From NCBI GenBank assembly GCA_041394245.1, contig JAWKIR010000002.1:1922001-1986000 (forward strand): a stretch of 64,000 bases of DNA, in the 5' to 3' direction. Each line of letters opens with the position of its first letter. Positions within the stretch are counted from its first letter, which is position 1. The DNA comes from Acidimicrobiales bacterium (GTDB lineage Bacteria; Actinomycetota; Acidimicrobiia; Acidimicrobiales; Aldehydirespiratoraceae). The position numbers and the translations under genes were made by a program. The notes under the pieces are model-generated. The model searched no databases, was not told the origin of the DNA, and worked only from the letters and a program-made list of their open reading frames with translations. Positions 55,663 through 63,564 of this stretch are shown here, in pieces.

Positions 55663-56426
55663 CAGAGGACCCCCAGCTCGTCGAGCACGTCGACCACGGC
55701 GGCCGCGGCCTCCGGCCCCTCACCGAGGATGACGGTCTCGGACACCTGCTCGACCGGTCGGTGCAGGCGGACCCGCGCCTGACCACCGGTAGCAGCCGCC
55801 GCGTCGATCGAGCGGATCTCGAGCTTCTTCGAGGCGAGCCGGCCCTTCATCGTCGGGTAGCGGGGGAGGTTGAGGCCCTCCTTCACGCCGAGCACGCACG
55901 GCATCGGCAGCTCGTAGACCTCGAACCCGCCGTCGATCTCGCGACGGGCGGTGATGCCACCGCCGCCGATGTCGATGCCCTTGATGCCCTGCACGATCGG
56001 GCGATCGAGCGCACGAGCAACCCGTATGCCGACCTGGAAGCCACCCGCGTCGGCCGACTCGTTGCCGAACAGGATGAGATCGAAGGCACCGTCGGAGGAT
56101 TCGAGCGAACGGATCGCGTCGGTGATCGCAGCAGCCGTACGCTGCGGATCCCACGGCGCGCCGTCGGTTTGCACGAGCACTCCACGATCCGCTCCGACCG
56201 ACGCCGCGTACCGGAGCTGTTCCTGGGCCTCTCCCCCACCCAGCGTCAACACGGTGACGTCACCGCCGTGCGCCTCCTTCAGCTGGATCGCACCCTCGAC
56301 CCCGCACTCCTCGTGCGGACTCGTGGTGAAGCCGAGATGGGCGGCGTCGACCTCCATCCCGTCGGAGGTCACGTTGATCTTGGCGCCCGGCGCCGGCACC
56401 CGCTTGACACAAACCAGAATCTTCAT
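55662..56426 (-). CDS. etfB: Electron transfer flavoprotein beta subunit
   Basis: A 254-residue ETF beta. It starts KILVCVKRVPAPGAKINV, typical of FixA/EtfB, and contains CGVEGAIQLKE, VTVLTLGGGEAQEQLRYA, DLILFGNESADAGGFQVG and LPRYPTMKGRLASKK, the AMP-binding and recognition-loop regions. It pairs with EtfA. It follows the DMGDH-GcvT gene (55 bp), separated by a strong hairpin, and has the ribosome-binding sequence AGGAG before its ATG. Confidence 0.93.
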   Translation of the reverse strand: MKILVCVKRVPAPGAKINVTSDGMEVDAAHLGFTTSPHEECGVEGAIQLKEAHGGDVTVLTLGGGEAQEQLRYAASVGADRGVLVQTDGAPWDPQRTAAAITDAIRSLESSDGAFDLILFGNESADAGGFQVGIRVARALDRPIVQGIKGIDIGGGGITARREIDGGFEVYELPMPCVLGVKEGLNLPRYPTMKGRLASKKLEIRSIDAAAATGGQARVRLHRPVEQVSETVILGEGPEAAAAVVDVLDELGVL

Positions 56427-56441
56427 TCGTCACATCTCCTG

Positions 56442-56490
56442 CTTTTCTGACGCATGAGTCGCGCATGGCGCGACGCACGCGTCAGAAAAG
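56442..56490 (-). other. Intercistronic two-level hairpin between DMGDH and etfB
   Basis: Outer arms CTTTTCTGACGC (56442-56453) and GCGTCAGAAAAG (56479-56490) pair perfectly over 12 bp. Inner arms GTCGCGC (56458-56464) and GCGCGAC (56468-56474) pair over 7 bp around a 3-nt loop, separated from the outer stem by 4-nt internal loops. The right outer arm contains the DMGDH stop codon. No T-run follows in the direction of transcription, and the etfB ribosome-binding site comes directly after it. It could stabilise or process the message, or tune etfB expression. Confidence 0.75.
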
Positions 56491-59001
56491 GCGGGTGTTT
56501 TGGGGGTCGAAGGCGGAACCGGTGCCGACGACCTTCACGGGGAACCGCTCGTTCATGTACATGACCTGGAGGTCGGTGCCGGGTGCGGCCAACTCGGTGG
56601 GCACGTAGCCCATCAGCAGGACCTTGCCGATCGACGGGCCGTACCCGGCCGAGGTCACGCGCGACACACGGCCGTGGGAGTCGACGATGCGGTCGCCGTT
56701 CATGTCGAGGATCGGCTCGTTGCCACCCTGCATCCAGCGCTGACGGCCCTGTGCGTCGCGATTGTCCTCGACGGTGAGGGTCACGCACTGCACTTCGGCG
56801 CCGGCCTCACGGGCGGCCAGATATGCCTCCTTGCCGATGAAGTCGGCGGCCTTGACCTTGGGCCGGGCGAGGCCGGCCTCGACCGGGTTGTACTCGCTCT
56901 CGAGCTCGGCCCCCATCAGGCGGTAGCCCTTCTCGATCCGACCGGAGGTCCCGTAGACACCGCCGCCGGTGGCCCGGATGCCGTGGTCCGCGCCGGCCGC
57001 CATGACCGCATCCCACACCGTGGTGGCCTGATCCCATGGGATGTAGATCTCCCAGCCGGTGTCGCCGACGTAGGAGAGGCGGAGGAGGTTGCAGTCGACC
57101 CCGGCGACAGTGACCGGCAGATACGAACCGTAGGGCGAGCCGTCGTGGCTCAGGTCGTGGTCGGTCAACTGGCCGAGCACGGCCGGGGCGTTCGGGCCCC
57201 AGAGCCCGAGTGTCGAGAGCTCCCGGGTCCGGTTGGCGAAGCTGACCGAGCCGTCGTTCGGCATGTGCTTGCGGACCCAGAACTCGTCGCGCCCGCCGTC
57301 GAACACACCGGTCACGATCTGTACTGCGTCGTCGCCCGTCCGCATCATCGTGAGGTCGGAGTGGAAGCCGCCGTCGGCGTTGAGCCACGGCGTGTAGACG
57401 GAGCGACCGACGGGCACGTCGATCTTGTTGACCGCAAGGTGGTCGGCGAAGGCGACGGCGCCGGGACCGGAGAGCTCGTAGATCTGGAACGCCGACAGGT
57501 CGACGAGTCCACAGTGCTCGCGCAGGTTGAGGTGCTCGCCGACCGTGATGGGGCTCCACCAGCGGTTGTCCCACTCGACCTCACGCTCGGCCAGGCCGTA
57601 GCGCTCGACGAGGTCGGCGTTGGAGTCGTACCACTGGGGCCGTTCCCACACGCGGGCCTGGAAGAACTCCGCGTCGAGCGATTCCTGACGCGACCGGTAG
57701 GGCGAGTCGACGAGGAAGCGCCGGCTCGCCCACTGCTCGGCGGGGTGCACGATGCCGTAGGTCTTGTTGAAGTGCTCCTCGGCTCGCGCCCAGATGTGTT
57801 CGTCGCTCTTCTCCTCGTCGTAGAAGCGGGCGATGTCGGCCCCGTGGGCATCGATCACCCGGGGGTAGCCGTGGGTCATCCACTCGGCGACCACCTGTGC
57901 CATACCCGGCCCCTCCTTGACCCACACCGCAGCAGCCGACCAGAGGCCCTCGACGTCGGGGACCTCGCCGAGACAGGGCATCGCGTCGGGCGTGAGCGAG
58001 AGCAGTCCGTTGATCGCGTACTTGATCTCGGCATCGCCGAGCATCTCCATCAGCTCGATGGCCTGTTCCATCTGGTCGTCGAAGTCGTCGGGGGTGAAGG
58101 GCATCTCGGTGGGGCTGAGTGCGGCCTCTTCGTTGGACGGGATCTCGTCGGGGTGGTGCAGGATCGGACGGTGGCCGTAGGACCCGACCTCCATCGAGCC
58201 GGCCGACTGGCGTTCGTAACAGAAGGTGTCCATGTCGCGAACGATCGGGTAGCCGATCTCGTTGTTGGTCTCGGCCAGGATGTCCATCGGGCCCACGTCG
58301 GCCATCTGATGGACGGCGGGCACGAGCGGGATGTAGGTGTCGGCCATCGAGGCGATGCGGTTCGACCACACACCGCACGCGATCACCACATGGTCGGCCT
58401 CGATGGTCCCCTTGTCCGTGGCGACCGCCTCGATCCTGCGGCGCCCGTTGGGTCCGGGCTCGGCAGTGGTGATCAGGTCGAGCACCTCGGTGTTGGCGAA
58501 CACCTGCAACCCGGCCGTCTCGATCGCCTCCTTCCGCATCGTCGTGCCGGCCTCGAGCGAGTCGACCACGGAGACCGTCGGACAGTAGAAGCCACCCAGG
58601 ATGACCTCGTCGTTGATGAAGGGCACGAGTTCCTTGACCTCGGCCGGGGTGAGCAGGTGGGCTTCGATCCCCCACGCCGTGGCCGAGGTCATGCGCCGTT
58701 GGAGTTCGTCCATGCGCTCCTGGGTGCGGGCGACCTCGATGCCGCCGGAGTCGACCGAGAGGTTCATGTCCCGGTACTGATTGGCCGACTGCTCGCCGAG
58801 CAGCGCCATCTCCTTGTTGTGATCGACCGGGAAGATGAAGTTCGAGGCGTGACCGGTCGAGCCACCGGGGTTGGGCAACGGGCCCTTGTCGAGCAGCACC
58901 ATGTCGGTCCAGCCGAGGCGGGCCAGGTGGCCGACGAGACAGTTGCCGACGATGCCGGCGCCGATGACGACGACCTTCGCGTGTGTGGGAAATTCGCTCA
59001 C
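56482..59001 (-). CDS. Dimethylglycine/sarcosine dehydrogenase-type flavoprotein fused to GcvT
   Basis: An 839-residue protein with the DMGDH/SDH layout. Residues 10-25 hold the FAD fold (VVVIGAGIVGNCLVG), and His51 in GGSTGHASNFIF matches the covalent flavin position. The DAO domain runs to about residue 400, then the FAO middle domain, and a GcvT part from about 450 (WSPITVGEHLNLREHCGLVDLSAFQIY; SYVGDTGWEIYIP) binds THF. It would oxidise an N-methyl group and capture it as 5,10-methylene-THF, giving electrons to the adjacent ETF. Substrate is probably dimethylglycine or sarcosine. GTG 59001 is preceded by GGGAG. Confidence 0.9.
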   Translation of the reverse strand: MSEFPTHAKVVVIGAGIVGNCLVGHLARLGWTDMVLLDKGPLPNPGGSTGHASNFIFPVDHNKEMALLGEQSANQYRDMNLSVDSGGIEVARTQERMDELQRRMTSATAWGIEAHLLTPAEVKELVPFINDEVILGGFYCPTVSVVDSLEAGTTMRKEAIETAGLQVFANTEVLDLITTAEPGPNGRRRIEAVATDKGTIEADHVVIACGVWSNRIASMADTYIPLVPAVHQMADVGPMDILAETNNEIGYPIVRDMDTFCYERQSAGSMEVGSYGHRPILHHPDEIPSNEEAALSPTEMPFTPDDFDDQMEQAIELMEMLGDAEIKYAINGLLSLTPDAMPCLGEVPDVEGLWSAAAVWVKEGPGMAQVVAEWMTHGYPRVIDAHGADIARFYDEEKSDEHIWARAEEHFNKTYGIVHPAEQWASRRFLVDSPYRSRQESLDAEFFQARVWERPQWYDSNADLVERYGLAEREVEWDNRWWSPITVGEHLNLREHCGLVDLSAFQIYELSGPGAVAFADHLAVNKIDVPVGRSVYTPWLNADGGFHSDLTMMRTGDDAVQIVTGVFDGGRDEFWVRKHMPNDGSVSFANRTRELSTLGLWGPNAPAVLGQLTDHDLSHDGSPYGSYLPVTVAGVDCNLLRLSYVGDTGWEIYIPWDQATTVWDAVMAAGADHGIRATGGGVYGTSGRIEKGYRLMGAELESEYNPVEAGLARPKVKAADFIGKEAYLAAREAGAEVQCVTLTVEDNRDAQGRQRWMQGGNEPILDMNGDRIVDSHGRVSRVTSAGYGPSIGKVLLMGYVPTELAAPGTDLQVMYMNERFPVKVVGTGSAFDPQNTRLF

Positions 59002-59020
59002 CGTTGCTCCCGAGGGCGTT

Positions 59021-59032
59021 GTGATATATCAC
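59021..59032. promoter_or_regulatory. GntR-type operator between the DMGDH and GntR genes
   Basis: Perfect 12-bp palindrome GTGATATATCAC. It lies in the divergent region and downstream of the DMGDH -10 box (TAGGGT, minus strand, 59046-59051), and within the promoter area of the GntR gene (TATCAT at 59038-59043). The similar sequence TTGTGTATCAT at 59033-59043 may be a second half-site. AT-rich, unlike the rest of the window, which supports a protein-binding role. Confidence 0.65.
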
Positions 59033-59079
59033 TTGTGTATCATCGACCCTAGAAGACGCACGACATCGGAGCAACCGCC

Positions 59080-59736
59080 ATGGTCCAGTCAACGCTGAGC
59101 CAGACCGCCTACGACGAGATCCGCACGATGATCGTGCGGCTCGATCTCGCTCCCGGCGAGGTGTTGCGAGAGGACGACCTCCAGACCAGTCTCGGCATCG
59201 GCCGTACTCCCATCCGCGAGGCGCTCCAGCGGCTCGCCCGCGAGCACTTCGTGACCGTCATCCCCCGACGCGGCATGTTCGTGGCCGGCATCGACGTCTC
59301 CGAACTCTCGATGCTGTTCGAGACCCGCACCGTGCTCGAGCCCTACGCCGCCCGTCTCGCCGCCGCCCGCGGGACGGCCGAGCAGTGGGTCGAGATGGCG
59401 AGTGTGTTGAAGGGCACGAAGAAGGCGAAGAGCAACGACCAACTGATGGCCGTCGATCGTCGCTGCCACGAGATCATGTGGGCGGCGGCCGGCAACCGCT
59501 TCCTGCTCGACACACTCGACACTCTCTACGCCCAGTCCGACCGCCTCTGGCACCTCTACCTGTCCGACGTCGCCGACATGCGCCACGCCGTGCAGGAACA
59601 CGCCGAGATCCTCGATGCCCTCCGGGCCGCCGACGGCGACCGGGTCGCCGAACTCGTCGAATCCCATGTGCGGGCCTTCGACGAGGAGATCCGGGCCGCG
59701 GTCACCCAGTGCCTCGCCTCGCCGCTCGCCGGCTGA
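59080..59736 (+). CDS. GntR family transcriptional regulator (FCD domain)
   Basis: A 218-residue GntR/FadR-type protein. The winged helix is QTAYDEIRTMIVRLDLAPGE, then REDDLQTSLGIGRTPIREALQRLARE and FVTVIPRRGMFV. The FCD ligand domain (about residues 85-210) has the metal/ligand His residues in DRRCHEIMW and HAEILDAL. It probably represses the divergent DMGDH-etfBA operon through the palindrome at 59021-59032 and is released by a substrate of that pathway. Confidence 0.92.
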   Translation: MVQSTLSQTAYDEIRTMIVRLDLAPGEVLREDDLQTSLGIGRTPIREALQRLAREHFVTVIPRRGMFVAGIDVSELSMLFETRTVLEPYAARLAAARGTAEQWVEMASVLKGTKKAKSNDQLMAVDRRCHEIMWAAAGNRFLLDTLDTLYAQSDRLWHLYLSDVADMRHAVQEHAEILDALRAADGDRVAELVESHVRAFDEEIRAAVTQCLASPLAG

Positions 59737-59798
59737 CGCCACGACCGTCCCCGCGGCAGCGCGCTCGGCGGGAACCCGGTGTGTGAAACCATCGTCGT

Positions 59799-60668
59799 AT
59801 GGACATGCGTCGCCGATTCACCTCCGCTGCCCTCATCGCGGTGCTGGCCCTCGCCGCGTCGGCATGCGGCGATGATGCGGATACGTCGACCGCAGATCCG
59901 GGTCCCACCGTCGACGATGCGAGCGCCGATGGTGAGTTCCCACCGGACCCCGCCGGAAACACCGGCGACGATCCGGCCGACCCGATCACGACCGCGACCG
60001 ATGACGATCCGGTGGTCGGCTGTCCGTCCGGCCCGACCTTTCCGCTGTCGGCTCTCGACGACGTGCCGCCGGTCGCCGACGCGCCCGCCGGCGTCGAGGC
60101 CGCGATGCGGACCTTCCTCGACGACGAGGAAGGCGCGTTCTGGCCCCAGGAGGGCTGGCGCGTGCTCCACGAGACGGCGACGCAGGTGCTCGTCGTCCAC
60201 GTCGGCGACCGCTCGACCGCGGCGGCCACCGGTCTCAGCTTCATGACCCTCGAGGCCGACGGCGACGCCTGGCGCTGGGCGGGCGCATCGGCAGGCGGCG
60301 ACTGCCCGCTGCAGTTCCAGCTCGACGAGGGGCTGGGGGTCGTCGAGTGGGTACTCGATCCGGACCAGCCCGAGCCCGGACCCGACGACACGGTCGTCCA
60401 CGTGCTCGCCACCGAGCGGGCCTGTGCGAGCGCGCAGGCGATGGGTGACCGCCTGAACGAGCCGGTGGTCCTCGCCGACGAGTCACAGGTGAGCATCACG
60501 TTCTCGGTCGTACCGCCCACGGGCTATCAGGACTGCCCGGGCAATCCGGCGACCGCAGTGGCCGTCGACCTGGGCGAACCGCTCGGCGAGCGCCGTCTGG
60601 TCGACGGACGCGACGTCGGCATCGAACTCGAAGATCTTCTGGTCGCCAGTTCACCGCTCGATCGGTGA
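59799..60668 (+). CDS. Lipoprotein of unknown function
   Basis: A 289-residue lipoprotein (lipobox ALAASACGD, Cys about residue 23) followed by an Asp/Thr-rich linker to residue 75. The remaining part has a compact domain with paired Cys residues (VVGCPSG, GGDCPLQF, ERACASAQ, YQDCPGN) that probably form disulfides, and strands such as QVLVVHVGDRSTA. No family was recognised. It is convergent with the desaturase gene and overlaps it by 18 bp. Confidence 0.65.
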   Translation: MDMRRRFTSAALIAVLALAASACGDDADTSTADPGPTVDDASADGEFPPDPAGNTGDDPADPITTATDDDPVVGCPSGPTFPLSALDDVPPVADAPAGVEAAMRTFLDDEEGAFWPQEGWRVLHETATQVLVVHVGDRSTAAATGLSFMTLEADGDAWRWAGASAGGDCPLQFQLDEGLGVVEWVLDPDQPEPGPDDTVVHVLATERACASAQAMGDRLNEPVVLADESQVSITFSVVPPTGYQDCPGNPATAVAVDLGEPLGERRLVDGRDVGIELEDLLVASSPLDR

Positions 60669-61682
60669 CGGGTAGCGCGACCACTCGCCGGTCGAGAAGT
60701 CGTGCAGCTTGCATGCTCTCGTCGCCGCGACATACGACCGGACGCTGATCCGCCGTCGGACCACATGCTCCGGGAACGCGACCTCGATCGCGTCGGCGGC
60801 CTCGCTCAGGCGATAGCACGGGATCGACATGTCCACATGGTGCGGCAGGTGGATCATGATCCAGTGGAAGAACAGCTCCCACCCGGGCGGACCCTCGAGG
60901 ATCGTCGTGCCCTGGACCTGCCCGCGGTAGCGGTTCCATTCCCGGCGCGGCCACCAGCGGATGTCGGGTGCGATGTGGTGGACGTGGACGACCCAGCCGA
61001 TCACCTGGCAGAAGACGAGGAACGGAACGACGACGACCTTGAACCAGAGCCACACGCCACCCGTGCCCGACGCGCCGACACAGACGGCGAGAACGGCGAG
61101 CGCCGCCGCGGCGACGAGCGCCTGGTCGCGCCGGATGGCGGCGCGCCATCTCGTCGGCGGCGTGAACCGCACCATCTTGTTCCACCACACCTCGCGGACG
61201 TAGTAGGCGCCGGCACCGAACGCGCTCCATTCCAGCCGGTGGCGTATGCGGCCCAGCGGACCGAGCCGGGCGTAGTCGTCGGCCGTCAGTGGGTGCCACA
61301 CGAAGTCGATGCCCTGGCGCAGCGTGTGCCCGTGGTGCACCCGGTTGTGGCCGAACACCCACATCTCGGTGGCGTGCAGCGACGGCAGCATCGCCACGCG
61401 GGCGACCACCGCATTCAACCGGGGCGAATCGAACAGCGCCCCGTGGGCCGCGTCGTGCCCGATGACGAAGAGTGCGCTCACGGCCAGGCCGGCGAGCACC
61501 CACAAGCCGACGACGAGCACCGGGTGGTCGACCACGATCAGGCCCCACACGGCGAGGCCGTAGACGACGAGATCACGGGCGAGCAGGAACAGGCCGCGGC
61601 CCGTCGAGCGCTCGTGGCAGTGCTCCGGGATGACATCGAGCACCGGCTTCAGCCCGGTCGGGGTCTCTGCGGGCGCGGTCAT
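60651..61682 (-). CDS. Membrane fatty acid desaturase
   Basis: A 343-residue membrane protein with the three histidine boxes of acyl desaturases: HDAAHG, HNRVHHGHT, and HLPHHVD near the C terminus, with a further VVHVHHIAP. Hydrophobic segments lie between boxes 1 and 2 and before box 3. It is a di-iron enzyme that introduces a double bond into a fatty acyl chain, probably to adjust membrane fluidity. ATG 61682 is used; an earlier in-frame start would add about 30 Arg/Gly-rich residues. Confidence 0.88.
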   Translation of the reverse strand: MTAPAETPTGLKPVLDVIPEHCHERSTGRGLFLLARDLVVYGLAVWGLIVVDHPVLVVGLWVLAGLAVSALFVIGHDAAHGALFDSPRLNAVVARVAMLPSLHATEMWVFGHNRVHHGHTLRQGIDFVWHPLTADDYARLGPLGRIRHRLEWSAFGAGAYYVREVWWNKMVRFTPPTRWRAAIRRDQALVAAAALAVLAVCVGASGTGGVWLWFKVVVVPFLVFCQVIGWVVHVHHIAPDIRWWPRREWNRYRGQVQGTTILEGPPGWELFFHWIMIHLPHHVDMSIPCYRLSEAADAIEVAFPEHVVRRRISVRSYVAATRACKLHDFSTGEWSRYPSPIER

Positions 61683-61806
61683 GGACCCATGTTCGGTTCT
61701 CGAGCCTCTTCCCACGCCGAGAAGAGTCCCTCCGGCGGTCATCCTGCGACAGGGTCCAACGTCCCGTCGCCGCGCCATCCGGGGTCGGATTCCGCATCAC
61801 GGAGCC

Positions 61807-61824
61807 GTTCCGGCGATCGGGAAC
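61807..61824. promoter_or_regulatory. Weak IclR-like palindrome in the fhs promoter
   Basis: GTTCC (61807-61811) and GGAAC (61820-61824) are 8 nt apart, one more than in the two strong sites. It lies just upstream of the -10 box TACGGT (61833-61838), about where a -35 would be. The shorter arms and different spacing make it only a candidate for the same regulator. Confidence 0.35.
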
Positions 61825-61832
61825 CCGGGTGC

Positions 61833-61838
61833 TACGGT
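61833..61838 (+). promoter_or_regulatory. -10 box of fhs
   Basis: TACGGT, the same hexamer as at the corrinoid operon and IclR promoters. It lies 28 nt before ATG 61867, leaving a short leader with an AAGGGAA-like ribosome-binding sequence. Confidence 0.5.
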
Positions 61839-61866
61839 CTCGGCGCCGTACCGCCGAAGGGAACCG

Positions 61867-63564
61867 ATGAGCTTTCCGTCCGACCTGGAGATCGCCGACC
61901 AGGCGAACCTGAAACCCCTCGGCGACATCGCCGCCGCCGCCGGGATTCCCGGCGAATGTCTCGAACCGTACGGGGTCGGTGCGGCGAAGATCAGCCTCGA
62001 CGCGATCGGGAAGATGCAACACCGCCCGAGGGCGAAGTACGTGGTCGTCTCGGCGATCACCCCGACCCCGCTCGGCGAGGGCAAGACCACGACGACCGTC
62101 GGTCTCGGCCAGGCGTTCCAATACATCGGCAGCTCGGCGACGATCGCGATCCGACAGCCCTCGATGGGCCCCACCTTCGGGATCAAGGGTGGAGCGGCGG
62201 GCGGCGGCTACAGCCAGGTCGTCCCGATGGAACTGTTCAACCTCCACCTCACCGGCGACATGCACGCGGTGACGGCGGCCCACAACATGTGCTCGGCCCT
62301 GCTCGATGCCCACATCTACCACGGCAACGACCTCGGGTTCGATCCGCACAACATCACCTGGCGCCGGGTACTCGACGTCAACGACCGGTCGCTGCGCAAC
62401 ATCGTGATCGGCCTCGGCGGGCGGCTCGACGGCATCCCCCGTGAGACCGGCTTCGACATCACGGCCGCGTCCGAGGTGATGGCCGCCCTGGCCCTGTGCA
62501 CCAGCCTGCAGGATCTGCGGGCCCGCCTGGGTCGCATCGTCCTCGGCTATTCGAAGGCGGGCACCCCCATCACTGCCGACGAGGTCGGCGCCGCGGGCTC
62601 GATGGCCGTCATCTTGAAAGAAGCCATCAAGCCCAACCTGATGCAGACCCTCGAGAACACCCCGGCGCTCGTGCACACCGGTCCGTTCGGCAACATCGCC
62701 ACCGGCAACTCGAGCATCGTCGCCGACCAGATCGGCATCCACACGAGCGAGTTCCTCCTGACCGAGGCGGGTTTCGGGGCCGACATGGGCGCCGAACGGT
62801 TCTTCAACATCAAGTGCCGCTACTCCGGCATCGCCCCCGATGCGGCCGTGCTCGTCGCGACGGTGCGGGGACTCAAGGCTCATTCCGGGAACCACCGGAT
62901 CGTCGCCGGCAAGCCGCTGCCCGAGGCCCTGCTCGCCGAGAACCCCGACGAGGTCCACATGGGTGGCGACAACCTCCGCAAGCAGCTCGAGAACATGCAG
63001 ATCCACGGCTGCACTCCGGTCGTCGCGATCAACGTGTTCCCCGGCGACCACAAGGGCGACATCGACGCGATCCACGAGATCGCCGCGGAGTACGGGGCCC
63101 GAGCCGCCGTTTCGACCCACTTCGCCGATGGTGGGCGAGGAGCGACGGAACTCGCCTCAGCCATCAAGGAGGCCGCCGAGGAACCGTCGGAATTCCGGAT
63201 GCTGTATCCCGACGACGCGTCGTTGAAGGACAAGATCCACGCTGTCGCCACGAAGGTCTACGGCGCCGACGGTGTGTCCTACAGCCCACAGGCCGACACG
63301 CAGCTGCAGACGTTCACGGATGCGGGCTTCGCGAACCTGCCGGTCTGCATCGCCAAGACCCATCTGTCGCTCAGCCACGACTCGACCCTCAAGGGCGCGC
63401 CGACGGGCTGGACCCTGCCGGTGCGCGAAGTCCGGGCATCGGTCGGCGCCGGGTTCGTCTACCCGATCTGTGGCGACATGCGCACCATGCCGGGGCTGGG
63501 GAAGGAGCCCGCAGCCCTCGCCATCGACATCGACGCCGACGGCAACGTCGTCAACCTGAGCTAG
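61867..63564 (+). CDS. fhs: Formate--tetrahydrofolate ligase
   Basis: A 565-residue enzyme with the FTHFS P-loop TPLGEGKTTTTVGLGQA (about residues 68-84), then RQPSMGPTFGIKGGAAGGGYSQV, NNHLTGDMHA-like LTGDMHAVTAAHN, and the C-terminal GFVYPICGDMRTMPGL. It interconverts formate + THF + ATP with 10-formyl-THF. In this window it would work in the oxidative direction, releasing formate and making ATP from methyl groups taken off amines, and the formate dehydrogenase would then oxidise that formate. It overlaps folC tail to tail by 14 bp. Confidence 0.96.
   Translation: MSFPSDLEIADQANLKPLGDIAAAAGIPGECLEPYGVGAAKISLDAIGKMQHRPRAKYVVVSAITPTPLGEGKTTTTVGLGQAFQYIGSSATIAIRQPSMGPTFGIKGGAAGGGYSQVVPMELFNLHLTGDMHAVTAAHNMCSALLDAHIYHGNDLGFDPHNITWRRVLDVNDRSLRNIVIGLGGRLDGIPRETGFDITAASEVMAALALCTSLQDLRARLGRIVLGYSKAGTPITADEVGAAGSMAVILKEAIKPNLMQTLENTPALVHTGPFGNIATGNSSIVADQIGIHTSEFLLTEAGFGADMGAERFFNIKCRYSGIAPDAAVLVATVRGLKAHSGNHRIVAGKPLPEALLAENPDEVHMGGDNLRKQLENMQIHGCTPVVAINVFPGDHKGDIDAIHEIAAEYGARAAVSTHFADGGRGATELASAIKEAAEEPSEFRMLYPDDASLKDKIHAVATKVYGADGVSYSPQADTQLQTFTDAGFANLPVCIAKTHLSLSHDSTLKGAPTGWTLPVREVRASVGAGFVYPICGDMRTMPGLGKEPAALAIDIDADGNVVNLS

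Noticed and set aside
56500..59052. 850-codon plus-strand frame across the DMGDH gene
   Set aside because: Antisense shadow of a strongly conserved flavoprotein.
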